Below are positions 17,135-28,460 of a DNA stretch of 64,000 nucleotides, piece by piece. Source of the stretch: an uncultured Azohydromonas sp. (lineage in GTDB: Bacteria; Pseudomonadota; Gammaproteobacteria; Burkholderiales; Burkholderiaceae_C); NCBI RefSeq assembly GCF_937926365.1, contig NZ_CALAOH010000048.1, positions 52,984 through 116,983 of the forward strand. Direction: 5' to 3'. The notes under the pieces were generated by a model. It made no database searches. It was not told the DNA's origin and saw nothing but the letters and a program-made list of their open reading frames with translations. The translations under genes were made by a program, and so were the position numbers. The stretch's first letter is position 1. Every line of letters starts with the position of its first letter.

Positions 17135-18292
17135 ATGTCGTTCCTCAAACGTCGCGTCGTCCTCAATGTGCGCCCACATCGCTGCCACGGTGTGCGGACC
17201 CTGGGTGCATTGGTCGCTTTCTCGGCGCTGTCCTGCGTGGCAGTGGCTGCGCCGCTGGATGCGCTGCTGAGCACGCAGCCTGCGCATGTGGGCGCGCCGG
17301 ATTCATCGGTCGAACTGGAACTGGGCTACGACGTGGCGAACGACCGGGTGGACTTCCTGCACCTGCGTCCCGACGGCGCCTCCACCTCCTCGGGCGACTA
17401 CTACGGCCGTACCCTGCGTGCAGCCTGGGACCTGACGCCGCGGCTGCGCCTGGAAGGCGGACTGGCCAAGCGCCGGCTGGTGTTCAAGAGTTTCGATGCG
17501 GACGTGACGACCTGGCAGGTGGCCGCGCAGTATCTGGTCCTGGGCGCCGATCCGAAGCCTTACGAGAGCCTGCGCCAGCCCCAGCTCGCGCTGCGCGCCA
17601 GCGCCTGGGGCGACAGCGCATCCGGGTTCGACCGTGAGCTCAACTACAAGGTCGGCGGCACGACCTTCCGCTCGCTGCATGCCGACAAGCCCGGGGATAC
17701 GCAACTGCAATTCGATGTGATCGGCGGCTGGCCGGTGACCGCGAACCTGCACCTCAACGGCATCGCGGGCATCGGCTACAGCAGGGTCACGCTGGACAGC
17801 GTCTCGGGTCAGGCCGTCCGCAGCAATGGCGACCTGTGCGATGTGCTGCTCACACGGGCGGAGCTCCGCGCCGTCTGTGTCAAGAAAAACGGGGGCAGAA
17901 CGACGCTGATCGAACCCAGCGGCGACAACGAGTTCGGCGTGGACATCAACAAGGAAGCGCGCTACCACGCGCTGACCTACCAGGCCGGCATCAATGCCAC
18001 GTGGCGCAGCGGGGACTGGCTGTTCCGCGGCGGCCTGCTGCACATGACGCACCGGCGCAGCGACGTGGAGGACGCCGTCAAGACCCGCGGCGGCTCGCCC
18101 GTGCGCAGCAACCAGGTGCTCGTGCTGGAGGCCGGCTACAAGCCCACGGCCAAGTCGCTGGTGTTCCTGCGCGGCCAGATGATGACGCACCAGTTCGCGG
18201 GCGAGTTGCCCATGACCTACAACAGCGTTAGCGCCGAGCAGTTCGACAAGCGCTACGGCTTCCTGACCCTGGGCCTGGCCCTCGCGTTCTGA
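17135..18292 (+). CDS. predicted outer-membrane beta-barrel protein
   Basis: 385 residues from the ATG at 17135 (a GTG at 17096 would add 13). After a signal region ending AVAVAAPLDA the chain is built of alternating amphipathic strands (for example ELELGYDVA, QLQFDVIGGW, YHALTYQAGINATW, KSLVFLRGQMM) and ends in phenylalanine (LGLALAF), the usual outer-membrane insertion signal. Two cysteines in DLCDVLLTRAELRAVC could close one extracellular loop. No specific family recognised. No good ribosome site is seen, so the start is uncertain. It lies between two intrinsic terminators and may form a functional pair with the preceding lipoprotein. Confidence 0.7.
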   Translation: MSFLKRRVVLNVRPHRCHGVRTLGALVAFSALSCVAVAAPLDALLSTQPAHVGAPDSSVELELGYDVANDRVDFLHLRPDGASTSSGDYYGRTLRAAWDLTPRLRLEGGLAKRRLVFKSFDADVTTWQVAAQYLVLGADPKPYESLRQPQLALRASAWGDSASGFDRELNYKVGGTTFRSLHADKPGDTQLQFDVIGGWPVTANLHLNGIAGIGYSRVTLDSVSGQAVRSNGDLCDVLLTRAELRAVCVKKNGGRTTLIEPSGDNEFGVDINKEARYHALTYQAGINATWRSGDWLFRGGLLHMTHRRSDVEDAVKTRGGSPVRSNQVLVLEAGYKPTAKSLVFLRGQMMTHQFAGELPMTYNSVSAEQFDKRYGFLTLGLALAF

Positions 18293-18342
18293 GCCTCGGC
18301 GCCCACCGCGGCCCGTGGTGCCGCGCCCGTGCCTGACCCGCA

Positions 18343-18369
18343 AAAAAGCCCGGCAGTGCCGGGCTTTTT
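18343..18369. terminator. bidirectional intrinsic terminator
   Basis: AAAAAGCCCGGCA and TGCCGGGCTTTTT form a perfect 13-base-pair stem. With T runs on both strands it can end the barrel-protein transcript and the convergent argH transcript. Confidence 0.9.
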
Positions 18370-18395
18370 CATGCGCGGGTGGCGCGGAACGAGGC

Positions 18396-19793
18396 TCAGG
18401 CCAGCCGCGCCTTGTGGCGCTCGATCTGCGCGCGCACCTGCACCGGCGCCGTGCCGCCGAGCACCTGGCGCGCCTGCAGCGAGCCGCGCAGCGTCAGCAC
18501 CTCGTACACGTCCTCGCCGATGGCGGCATGGAACTGCTGCAGAACGTCCAGCGGCAGCTCCGACAGGTCCACGCCGCGCTGCAGGCCGACCTTCACCGCG
18601 TGCGCCACCACCTCGTGCGCGTCGCGGAAGGGCAGGCCCTTCTTGACCAGGTAGTCCGCCAGGTCGGTGGCGGTGGCGTAGCCGCGGCGCGCGGCGCTCT
18701 CCATCGCCTCGGGCTTCACCAGGATGCCCTCGACCATCTCGGCCATGATGCGCAGCGTGTCGCGCAGCGTGTCCACGGCGTCGAACAGGGGTTCCTTGTC
18801 CTCCTGGTTGTCCTTGTTGTAGGTGAGCGGCTGGCCCTTCATCAGCGTCAGCAGCGCGGTCAGATGACCGTACACCCGCCCGGTCTTGCCGCGCGCGAGT
18901 TCCGCCACGTCGGGGTTGCGCTTCTGCGGCATGATCGACGAGCCCGTGCAGTAGCGGTCGGCCAGGTCGATGAAGGCGAAGTTCTGGCTCATCCACAGCA
19001 CGATTTCCTCGGCCAGGCGCGAGACGTGCATCATCGTGATGGAGGCGAAGGCCGTGAACTCGATGGCGAAGTCGCGGTCGCTCACGGCGTCCAGGCTGTT
19101 CTGCGTCACGGCGTCGAAACCCAGCAGCCGCGCCACCATCTCGCGATCCAGCGGGTAGCTCGTGCCGGCCAGCGCCGCCGAGCCCAGCGGCAGCCGGTTG
19201 ACCCGCTTGCGCAGGTCCGCCAGGCGCTCGGCGTCGCGGGCGAACATCTCCACGTAGGCCAGCATGTGGTGCGCGAAGCTCACTGGCTGCGCGACCTGCA
19301 TGTGCGTGAAGCCCGGCAGGATGGTGTCCACGTTCTTCTCGGCCACGCTCACCAGCGCGCGCTGCATGCCCGAGAGCAGCGGCTGGAGCTGGTCGATCTC
19401 GCCGCGCAGCCACAGCCGCACGTCGGTGGCGACCTGGTCGTTGCGGCTGCGACCGGTGTGCAGCCGCTTGCCGGCGTCGCCCACGAGCTGCGTCAGCCGC
19501 GCCTCGACGTTGAGGTGCACGTCCTCCAGGTCCAGCTTCCACTCGAAGCTGCCGGCCTCGATCTCGGCGCGGATCTGCGCCATGCCGCGGCGGATGTCGG
19601 CCAGGTCCTGCTCGGAGATGATGCCCACGGCCTGCAGCATGGCCGCGTGCGCGAGGCTGCCCTCGATGTCGGCCTGCCACAGCCGCTTGTCGAAGTCCAC
19701 GCTGGCCGTGTAGCGCTTGACCAGCTCGCTCATCGGCTCGGAAAAGAGGGCGGACCAGGCTTGCGCCTTCTTGTCGAGTTGGTTCGAGGACAT
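18396..19793 (-). CDS. argH: argininosuccinate lyase
   Basis: 465 residues; cleaves argininosuccinate into arginine and fumarate, the last step of arginine synthesis. The fumarase-superfamily signature [12 protein letters not shown] is intact, as are [13 protein letters not shown] and the catalytic-helix THMQVAQP region. The ATG at 19793 gives the usual N-terminus ([13 protein letters not shown]); a longer frame adds 11 unlikely residues. It stands alone, convergent with the barrel gene and followed by the shared terminator. Confidence 0.97.
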   Translation of the reverse strand: MSSNQLDKKAQAWSALFSEPMSELVKRYTASVDFDKRLWQADIEGSLAHAAMLQAVGIISEQDLADIRRGMAQIRAEIEAGSFEWKLDLEDVHLNVEARLTQLVGDAGKRLHTGRSRNDQVATDVRLWLRGEIDQLQPLLSGMQRALVSVAEKNVDTILPGFTHMQVAQPVSFAHHMLAYVEMFARDAERLADLRKRVNRLPLGSAALAGTSYPLDREMVARLLGFDAVTQNSLDAVSDRDFAIEFTAFASITMMHVSRLAEEIVLWMSQNFAFIDLADRYCTGSSIMPQKRNPDVAELARGKTGRVYGHLTALLTLMKGQPLTYNKDNQEDKEPLFDAVDTLRDTLRIMAEMVEGILVKPEAMESAARRGYATATDLADYLVKKGLPFRDAHEVVAHAVKVGLQRGVDLSELPLDVLQQFHAAIGEDVYEVLTLRGSLQARQVLGGTAPVQVRAQIERHKARLA

Positions 19794-19871
19794 AAGACCT
19801 TCAGGAAGCGTGAGGCAAACCCGCAATTTTAGTCGGCGGGTTCGCCCGGTCCGGCTGGAAGCTCGGGCAGC

Positions 19872-22670
<2,799 letters not shown>

Positions 22671-22789
22671 GGGGTGGGGCTCGCAAGAAACAAAAGCGCA
22701 GATGCTAAAGGGTCGCGGTGCCGTGTCCTTTTCACGCCAGTGGCGGCTATGGCCGGGGAGGCCGTAGCGGGCGCCGATAATCCGGCCTC

Positions 22790-23725
22790 ATGAGCAATTC
22801 ACTGATCATCGCCACGCGCGAAAGCCGCCTCGCCCTGTGGCAAGCCGAGCACATGCGCGCGCTGCTGCAGCAGCGCCTGGGCGCCAGCGTGACGCTGCTG
22901 GGCATGACCACCCGGGGCGACCAGATCCTGGACCGCACGCTGTCCAAGGTCGGCGGCAAGGGGCTGTTCGTCAAGGAGCTGGAGACGGCGCTCGAAGAGG
23001 GCCGCGCGCACCTGGCGGTGCACTCGCTCAAGGACGTGCCGATGGTGCTGCCCGAGGGTTTTGCTTTGGCAGCCATCCTGGAGCGCGAGGACCCGCGCGA
23101 TGCCTTCGTCTCCAACCAGTTCGAGAACCTGGATGCGTTGCCGCAGGGCGCGCGCGTGGGCACCTCCAGCCTGCGCCGCGTGGTGCAGTTGCGCGCGCTG
23201 CGTCCGGACCTGCGCATCGAGCCGCTGCGTGGCAACCTCGACACGCGGCTGCGCAAGCTCGACGAGGGGCAGTTCGACGCCATCGTGCTGGCCGCCGCTG
23301 GCTTGAAGCGCCTGGAGCTGGCGCATCGCATCCGCTCGGTGTTCGACGAGAAGCAGATGGTGCCTGCGGCCGGGCAAGGCGCGCTGGGCATCGAGGTGCG
23401 CAGCGACAACGTGGCGCTGATCCAGCAGCTTTCCACCTTCATCGACCGGCCGACCTGGCTGGCCACCATCGCCGAGCGCGCCGTCTCGCGCGCGCTGGGC
23501 GGCAGCTGCAGCATGCCGCTGGCCGCGCACGCGACCCTGGCCGGTGACCAGATGCACATCGACGTGCTGCTGGGCGAGGACCGTCCCGAAGGCGCCCGCG
23601 CACCGCTGCGCGCGCAACTGCAGGCGGTGGTGGGCGACGAAGGCCAGGCCGAGGCGCTGGGCATGCAGGCCGCGCAGGCGCTGCAGCAGCAGGGCGCGGC
23701 CGACTACCTCGGCGCTGCGCACTGA
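22790..23725 (+). CDS. hemC: hydroxymethylbilane synthase (porphobilinogen deaminase)
   Basis: 311 residues. It polymerises four porphobilinogens into hydroxymethylbilane on a dipyrromethane cofactor. [15 protein letters not shown] at the N-terminus, the HSLKDVP loop, GTSSLRR, and the cofactor-cysteine motif [13 protein letters not shown] are all present. First gene of the hemC-hemD-hemX-hemY operon; the next start lies five bases after its stop. Confidence 0.97.
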   Translation: MSNSLIIATRESRLALWQAEHMRALLQQRLGASVTLLGMTTRGDQILDRTLSKVGGKGLFVKELETALEEGRAHLAVHSLKDVPMVLPEGFALAAILEREDPRDAFVSNQFENLDALPQGARVGTSSLRRVVQLRALRPDLRIEPLRGNLDTRLRKLDEGQFDAIVLAAAGLKRLELAHRIRSVFDEKQMVPAAGQGALGIEVRSDNVALIQQLSTFIDRPTWLATIAERAVSRALGGSCSMPLAAHATLAGDQMHIDVLLGEDRPEGARAPLRAQLQAVVGDEGQAEALGMQAAQALQQQGAADYLGAAH

Positions 23726-23730
23726 ACGCC

Positions 23731-24531
23731 GTGGCGTCTTCCTTGCGCGTGCTCGTCACGCGCCCGCAGCCGCAGGCCGACGAATGGGTGGCGCGGCTGC
23801 GCGGCGCGGGCTTCGATGCGCTGGCACTGCCGCTGCTGCACATCGATGCGGCCGCAATGGAGCCGCTGCGCGCGGTCTGGCAGGCGCTGGCGGATGTGGC
23901 GGTCGATGCGCTGGTCTTCGTCAGCCCCAACGCCGTGAGCCACTTCTTCGCCGCGCGGCCGCCGGGGCAGGCCTGGCCGGCACCGGTGTGGGCGGCCGCA
24001 CCGGGGCCCGGCACGGCGCAGGCACTGATCGATGCCGGCGTGCCGGCGGCAAGCGTGCTGCAGCCCGCGATGGATGCCGAGCGCTTCGACTCCGAGTCGC
24101 TGTGGGCGCAGATGCAGGCGCTGCCCTGGTCAGGCCGGCGCGTGGGCGTGGTGCGTGGTGAGGGCGGGCGCGACTGGCTGGCGCAGCGGCTGCAGGAGGC
24201 CGGCGCCCGGGTGGAATTCATCCAGGCCTATGGCCGCGGCGCACCGCGGCTGGATGCCGCGCAGCAGGCCCTGCTGCGGCAGGCGCTGGCCGATCCTGAC
24301 GACTTCATCTGGCTGCTCAGCAGCTCGGAGGCCATCGGCCACCTGCCGGCGCTGGCGCCGCCGGGCGCGGACTGGTCCCGCTCGCGGGCACTGGCCTCGC
24401 ACCCGCGCATCGCGCAGGCCGCGCGCGCGCTGGGTTTCGTGCAGGTCGCTGCCGTGTCGCCCGCCTTCGACGCCGTCTGTGCCGCATTGCGGGACGCGCA
24501 AACCCGCTCCCTACAATCCCCGCGACCGTGA
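23731..24531 (+). CDS. hemD: uroporphyrinogen-III synthase
   Basis: 266 residues; closes hydroxymethylbilane with inversion of ring D. The sequence is poorly conserved across the family, but VLVTRPQPQADEWVARLRGAGF at the start, FVSPNAV, and WLLSSSEAI near the end are typical. It begins with GTG five bases after hemC and overlaps the next gene by GTGA. Identification rests on both motifs and position. Confidence 0.93.
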   Translation: MASSLRVLVTRPQPQADEWVARLRGAGFDALALPLLHIDAAAMEPLRAVWQALADVAVDALVFVSPNAVSHFFAARPPGQAWPAPVWAAAPGPGTAQALIDAGVPAASVLQPAMDAERFDSESLWAQMQALPWSGRRVGVVRGEGGRDWLAQRLQEAGARVEFIQAYGRGAPRLDAAQQALLRQALADPDDFIWLLSSSEAIGHLPALAPPGADWSRSRALASHPRIAQAARALGFVQVAAVSPAFDAVCAALRDAQTRSLQSPRP

Positions 24532-25616
24532 ATTCATCCGCTTCTCCCGCTGATGCGCCGCCGACGCCGGCGCCCACGACTTCTCCCCACCGCCGTGGCG
24601 CTTGGCGCAACTGGGTTCTGATCGGCGCTTGCGCCGTGGCCTTGGGAGCCCTGGGCCTGGGCTGGAACACCCAGCAGCGGCTGCGCGTGCTGGAGAAGGA
24701 GCTGGTCAAGCGCCAGCAGGACAGTCAGGGCGAGGCCGCGCAGGCGCTGCTGCTGGCCAAGCAGGCGCAGGATGCCTCGCGCGAGGCCGGCGCGCGCGTG
24801 GCGCTGCTGGATGCGCGCGTATCCGAGGCGGCGCTGCAGCGCACGCAGATCGAGGAGCTGATCCAGTCACTGGCGCGCTCGCGCGACGAGAACGTGGTGG
24901 CCGACGTGGACGCCGGGCTGCGCGTGGCGCTGCAGCAAAGCGCCATCACCGGCAGCACCGAGCCGCTGCTGCAGGCACTGCAGCAGGCCGACGAGCGGCT
25001 GGCGCGCTACAACCAGCCGCGCCTGGAGCGCGTGCGCCGCGCGCTGGCGCGCGACCTGGGCCGCGTCAAGGCCGTGGGCGTGAGCGATCTCTCCAACCTC
25101 ACGCTGCGGCTCGACGAGTTGGTGCGCCTGGTGGACGAGCTGCCGCTGCTGGCGGCTACCGAATCGCGCCGCACGGTGCCGAGGCCGGCGGCGCGCGGCG
25201 CTTCGGCGGCCGAGGCCGGCACTTCCGGCGCGTCCTGGAACGACCAGCTCGACGCCTGGTGGCAGGCCTGGCCGGTGCGGCTGTGGGAAGAGGTGCGCTC
25301 GCTGGTGCGCGTGGCGCAGGTGCAACAGCCCGAGGCGCTGCTGCTGGCGCCGGAGCAGATGTACTTCCTGCGCGAGAACCTCAAACTGCGGCTGCTCAAC
25401 GCGCGGTTGGCGCTGCTGTCGCGCCAGTACGCCACGGCGCAGTCGGATCTGCGCGACGCGCAGGCGGCGCTGGATCGCTACTTCGACTCGGGCTCGCGCC
25501 GCGTGCAGGTGGCCGCGGAGCTGCTCAAGCAGGTGACGGGGCAGGCGCGGCAAGTATCGCTGCCGCGGCCGGACGAGACGCTGGCGGCGCTGGCCGCGGC
25601 GGCGGCGGGTCGCTGA
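24528..25616 (+). CDS. hemX: HemX-like membrane protein of the heme operon
   Basis: 362 residues. A Pro/Ala-rich cytoplasmic start, one transmembrane helix (about 29-48, WVLIGACAVALGALGLGW), a coiled coil rich in Gln/Glu/Arg, and a C-terminal domain with RLWEEVRSLVRV typical of HemX (labelled uroporphyrinogen-III C-methyltransferase in many genomes, although it has no methyltransferase domain). Role in heme synthesis unclear, possibly scaffolding. GTG start overlapping the hemD stop; its own stop overlaps the hemY ATG. Confidence 0.9.
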   Translation: MNSSASPADAPPTPAPTTSPHRRGAWRNWVLIGACAVALGALGLGWNTQQRLRVLEKELVKRQQDSQGEAAQALLLAKQAQDASREAGARVALLDARVSEAALQRTQIEELIQSLARSRDENVVADVDAGLRVALQQSAITGSTEPLLQALQQADERLARYNQPRLERVRRALARDLGRVKAVGVSDLSNLTLRLDELVRLVDELPLLAATESRRTVPRPAARGASAAEAGTSGASWNDQLDAWWQAWPVRLWEEVRSLVRVAQVQQPEALLLAPEQMYFLRENLKLRLLNARLALLSRQYATAQSDLRDAQAALDRYFDSGSRRVQVAAELLKQVTGQARQVSLPRPDETLAALAAAAAGR

Positions 25617-26857
25617 TGCGCGCGGTCGTCTGGCTGGTGCTGCTCTTCGTGGCAGCCGTGGTGGCGGCCACCACGTTGGGTGCCAATGATGGGATTGCCT
25701 CGTTCTACTGGCGCGGCTGGCGCGTGGACCTGTCGATCAACCTGTTCCTGCTGGGGCTGCTGGCCGGCGTGGCGGTGTTGGTGTCAGCGTTGCAGGCACT
25801 GCGCGCGCTGGTGGGGCTGCCGCAGCGCGCGCGAGAGTGGCGCGCCCTGCGCCGCGAGCGGGCCGTGCAGGCCGCGCTGCGCCAGGCGCTGGCCGAGTTC
25901 CTGGCGGCGCGCTACACCCGTGCGCAGAAGGCGGCGCAGCGTGCGCTTGCGCTGCGCGACGCTACGCCCGAAGGCGGCGAGCAGGAACTGGCGCAGCTGT
26001 CGCACCTGCTGGCCGCCGCCAGCGCGCACCGGTTGCAGAACCGCACCGAGCGCGACGAGCAGTTGCGCCAGGCGCTGGCCACGCGCCGCGTTGCCGTGGC
26101 GCGCCCGGGTGACGATGCCGCGCTGCTGCTGGCCGCGGAATGGGCGCTGGACGACCGTGACGCGGCGCAGGCGCTGGTGCTGCTGTCGGAGCTGCCGCCC
26201 GGCACGGCCCGGCGCACGCAGGCACTGCGGCTGCGGCTGCAGGCCCAGCGTTTGGCGCAGCAGCCGCTGCAGGCGCTGCCCACGGCCCGGCTGCTGTCCA
26301 AGCACCAAGGCTTCTCCAAGCTGGCGGCGCAGGGGCTGCTGCGCTCGCTGGCCTTTCAGGCGCTGGACCAGGCACACGACCAGGACCAGCTGGAGCAGGT
26401 CTGGCAGAGCTTCGATCCGGCGGACCGGCGCGATGCCTTTGTGGCCGCGCGCGCGGCGCAGCGGGCCGCGGCGCTGGGCTCGCATGGCGACGCGCGCGCC
26501 TGGCTGCGTCCGCTGTGGGAGCGTCTCGACGAGCTCGGTGCGGACGAACGTGAGCAGATCGCGCTGGCGTTGCTGCACGCGCTGCCCGGCATGGGTGCCG
26601 ACTGGCTGCCGCGGCTGGAATCGGCGTTGCAGTCTTATGCACAGGAGCCGGCAGTGGTGGTGGCGGCCGGTGCGGCCTTTGCCGAGCGCCAGCTCTGGGG
26701 CAAGGCGCGGCGACCGCTGGAGCAGTCGGCACGCGATGTGCGGCTGGACACGGCGGCGCGGCGTCGCGCCTGGCGCACGCTGGCGCAGCTCGCGCGCGAG
26801 GAGGGTGACGAGCCGCGCGCTCATGAATGCACTGAATTCGCGGCAGCACTTGATTGA
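25616..26857 (+). CDS. hemY: HemY, membrane-anchored TPR-like protein of the heme operon
   Basis: 413 residues with two N-terminal membrane helices (about 2-22 and 40-62) around GIASFYWRGWRVDLSINLF, then a long helical-repeat domain. The proteobacterial HemY_N/TPR family is always found with hemCDX; it is not the protoporphyrinogen oxidase of the same name. The last 40 bases of the gene overlap the -35 region of the tRNA-Arg promoter. Confidence 0.92.
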   Translation: MRAVVWLVLLFVAAVVAATTLGANDGIASFYWRGWRVDLSINLFLLGLLAGVAVLVSALQALRALVGLPQRAREWRALRRERAVQAALRQALAEFLAARYTRAQKAAQRALALRDATPEGGEQELAQLSHLLAAASAHRLQNRTERDEQLRQALATRRVAVARPGDDAALLLAAEWALDDRDAAQALVLLSELPPGTARRTQALRLRLQAQRLAQQPLQALPTARLLSKHQGFSKLAAQGLLRSLAFQALDQAHDQDQLEQVWQSFDPADRRDAFVAARAAQRAAALGSHGDARAWLRPLWERLDELGADEREQIALALLHALPGMGADWLPRLESALQSYAQEPAVVVAAGAAFAERQLWGKARRPLEQSARDVRLDTAARRRAWRTLAQLAREEGDEPRAHECTEFAAALD

Positions 26858-26877
26858 TGTGTGAAACTTAGTATAGA
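26850..26877 (+). promoter_or_regulatory. sigma-70 promoter of tRNA-Arg copy 1
   Basis: TTGATT (26850-26855) and TATAGA (26872-26877) are separated by 16 bases. Transcription would start near 26884, six bases before the mature tRNA. The -35 hexamer lies in the last codons of hemY. Confidence 0.7.
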
Positions 26878-26889
26878 ATTCAAGGCTTC

Positions 26890-26966
26890 GCGGCTGTAGC
26901 TCAGTTGGATAGAGTACTTGGCTACGAACCAAGGGGTCGTGGGTTCGAATCCTGCCAGCCGCGCCA
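26890..26966 (+). tRNA. tRNA-Arg (anticodon ACG), copy 1
   Basis: 77 bases including the encoded CCA. Acceptor stem GCGGCTG/CAGCCGC, D arm GCTCAGTTGGATAGAGT, anticodon stem CTTGG/CCAAG with loop CTACGAA (anticodon ACG at 26924-26926, read as ICG after deamination), T arm GTGGGTTCGAATCC. It decodes CGU, CGC and CGA. Confidence 0.98.
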
Positions 26967-27282
26967 ATGTTTCGAAAAGCCAGCACTGGGTGCTGGTTCG
27001 TTGAACAAGTCAAGACCAGTACGCAAGTGCTGGTCGGTAAAGAAGAAAAAGCTCTCGCGTGAAAGCGCAAGGAGCTTGCAACAACAAGAAGCCCGTTGCC
27101 TGCTCAACAACAAGAGCGACGGGACGCAGCTGGGAACCGGTGCTGCGCCGGTTCTCGGTTTTGATTGACGCCCTGCCAGGTGTCACGGTTTTGGCAGTCG
27201 CCAGCGACTGAGAAAACTGACCAAAATGATCGGCTTTGAGTGGTAAAGACTTCAAAAAGCAGGTTATACTGGCGGGCTCGCA
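26967..27282 (+). other. hairpin-rich spacer between the two tRNA-Arg genes (possible small RNA)
   Basis: 316 bases without a credible protein gene and clearly AT-richer than the surroundings. Hairpins seen: CCAGCAC/GTGCTGG at 26980-26996; GACCAGTAC-GCAA-GTGCTGGTC at 27014-27035; and a terminator-like stem at 27132-27156 followed by GGTTTTGATT. The first two stems share their core with the terminator after copy 2, as expected from a segmental duplication. A -10-like TATACT at 27265-27270 precedes the second tRNA. A transcript of about 190 bases ending at the third hairpin could be a small RNA, or simply tRNA trailer. Confidence 0.4.
27132..27160 (+). terminator. terminator-like hairpin in the tRNA spacer
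   Basis: GGGAACCGG pairs with CCGGTTCTC (nine pairs, two of them next to or including G-T) around a seven-base loop, followed by GGTTTT. Confidence 0.5.
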
Positions 27283-27359
27283 GCGGCTGTAGCTCAGTTG
27301 GATAGAGTACTTGGCTACGAACCAAGGGGTCGTGGGTTCGAATCCTGCCAGCCGCGCCA
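27283..27359 (+). tRNA. tRNA-Arg (anticodon ACG), copy 2
   Basis: Identical over all 77 bases to the copy at 26890-26966, with anticodon ACG at 27317-27319 and encoded CCA. The flanks differ, so each copy probably has its own promoter. Confidence 0.98.
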
Positions 27360-27368
27360 AACTAGCAA

Positions 27369-27396
27369 GGGCCAGCACGAAAGTGCTGGCCCTTTT
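27369..27396 (+). terminator. intrinsic terminator after tRNA-Arg copy 2
   Basis: GGGCCAGCAC and GTGCTGGCCC form a ten-base-pair stem closed by a GAAA tetraloop and followed by TTTT. Confidence 0.9.
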
Positions 27397-27502
27397 GCTT
27401 TGTCTCCCACTTTTCCGGGTCTGCGTTCGGGTACGCGGCCCTTGAACTTCACGGGCACTTACCTTGCTGCCAGGGCATGACGCTCAACCGCAGGAGATTC
27501 CC

Positions 27503-27757
27503 ATGAAAGGTGTCCACGACGAGGCTTCCTTCGCCGCCATCGACGGTATCTACCGCCAGCTCAAGAAGGGCTTGGGACGCGAGCTGGTCGATGACGGCAA
27601 CGTGTTCGCGCTCATCGAGATGGCCAATCGCGATGGCGAGCAGGTGCTGGAGCAGGAACTGCGCGAATGGCAGTCGTTGTGCGGTAGCGGCATACCCAGC
27701 GGACCGACAAGGTCGGCACCGACGCCGGGCTTCAACAAGCTCAACGCCAAGCACTGA
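27503..27757 (+). CDS. small protein of unknown function
   Basis: 84 residues from an ATG with CAGGAGAT nine bases upstream. Predicted helical over residues 5-55 (EASFAAIDGIYRQLKKGLGREL and a Glu-rich stretch), then a Pro/Ser/Thr-rich tail. No signal peptide or family recognised. It lies between a tRNA terminator and greB in the same direction. The good ribosome site and protein-like composition support a real gene. Confidence 0.6.
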   Translation: MKGVHDEASFAAIDGIYRQLKKGLGRELVDDGNVFALIEMANRDGEQVLEQELREWQSLCGSGIPSGPTRSAPTPGFNKLNAKH

Positions 27758-27850
27758 CGAACGAGGGCGCACCCGTGCCACCGGCGCCGGGCGTCGGAGC
27801 GGTGTTCCCGTGCTGAAGAAGGCGCACTGCGGCGCACGCACAATCGCGCC

Positions 27851-28411
27851 ATGAGCAAGGCATTCACGAAGGAAAGCGACGGCGACGAGGACGACGACCT
27901 GGCGCTGCCGCCGCTGCCCGCAGGCGTACGCAACTACATCACGCCGCAGGGCTACGCAAGGCTGCGCATGGAGCTGCTGCAACTCATCGACGAGGAGCGG
28001 CCCAAGACGGTGGAAGTGGTTTCCTGGGCCGCCAAGAACGGCGACCGCTCGGAGAACGGTGACTACCTGTACGGCAAGAAGCGGTTGCGCGAGATTGACC
28101 GCCGCATCCGCTTCCTGACCAAGCGCTTGGACATCGCCGAGGTCGCCGACCCATCGGCGCATTTCGGCAAGGATCAGGTGTTCTTCGGCGCCACCGTTAC
28201 CTACGCCGATGCGCAGGGCGATGAGCACACCATCACCATCAAGGGCATCGACGAGGTGGACAGCCTGCACGGCGAGGTGAGCTGGATTGCTCCCATCGCG
28301 CGCGCGCTGCTCAAGGCGCGCGAGGGCGACGAGGTGCAGTTCATGTCGCCCGGTGGGCTGCAGGTGCTGGAGGTGTTGGAGGTGCGGTACCCCGAGCCGG
28401 GAAAGGCGTGA
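27851..28411 (+). CDS. greB: transcription elongation factor GreB
   Basis: 186 residues. It stimulates transcript cleavage by backtracked RNA polymerase. The N-terminal coiled coil carries the paired acidic tip in NGDRSENGDYLYGKKRLREID, and the C-terminal domain has VDSLHGEVSWIAPIARALLKAREGDEV. The extended acidic start (ESDGDEDDD) and the basic YGKKRLRE patch fit GreB rather than GreA. Converges on spoT with a 49-base gap. Confidence 0.96.
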   Translation: MSKAFTKESDGDEDDDLALPPLPAGVRNYITPQGYARLRMELLQLIDEERPKTVEVVSWAAKNGDRSENGDYLYGKKRLREIDRRIRFLTKRLDIAEVADPSAHFGKDQVFFGATVTYADAQGDEHTITIKGIDEVDSLHGEVSWIAPIARALLKAREGDEVQFMSPGGLQVLEVLEVRYPEPGKA

Positions 28412-28460
28412 GGCGCGGCGATCCGGCTGAGCGGGCCGAAGCCAGCCGCAGCTCAAGGCT

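Noticed and set aside
24528..25616. HemX as a true uroporphyrinogen-III methyltransferase
   Set aside because: There is no SAM-binding methylase domain; the sequence is one membrane helix plus coiled coil and HemX domain.
25616..26857. HemY as protoporphyrinogen oxidase
   Set aside because: No FAD-binding GxGxxG motif; two membrane helices and helical repeats match the unrelated proteobacterial HemY.
26890..27359. tRNA-Arg pair as a mobile-element integration site
   Set aside because: No integrase, phage gene or partial tRNA repeat (att site) is found; both tRNAs are complete with their own control signals.
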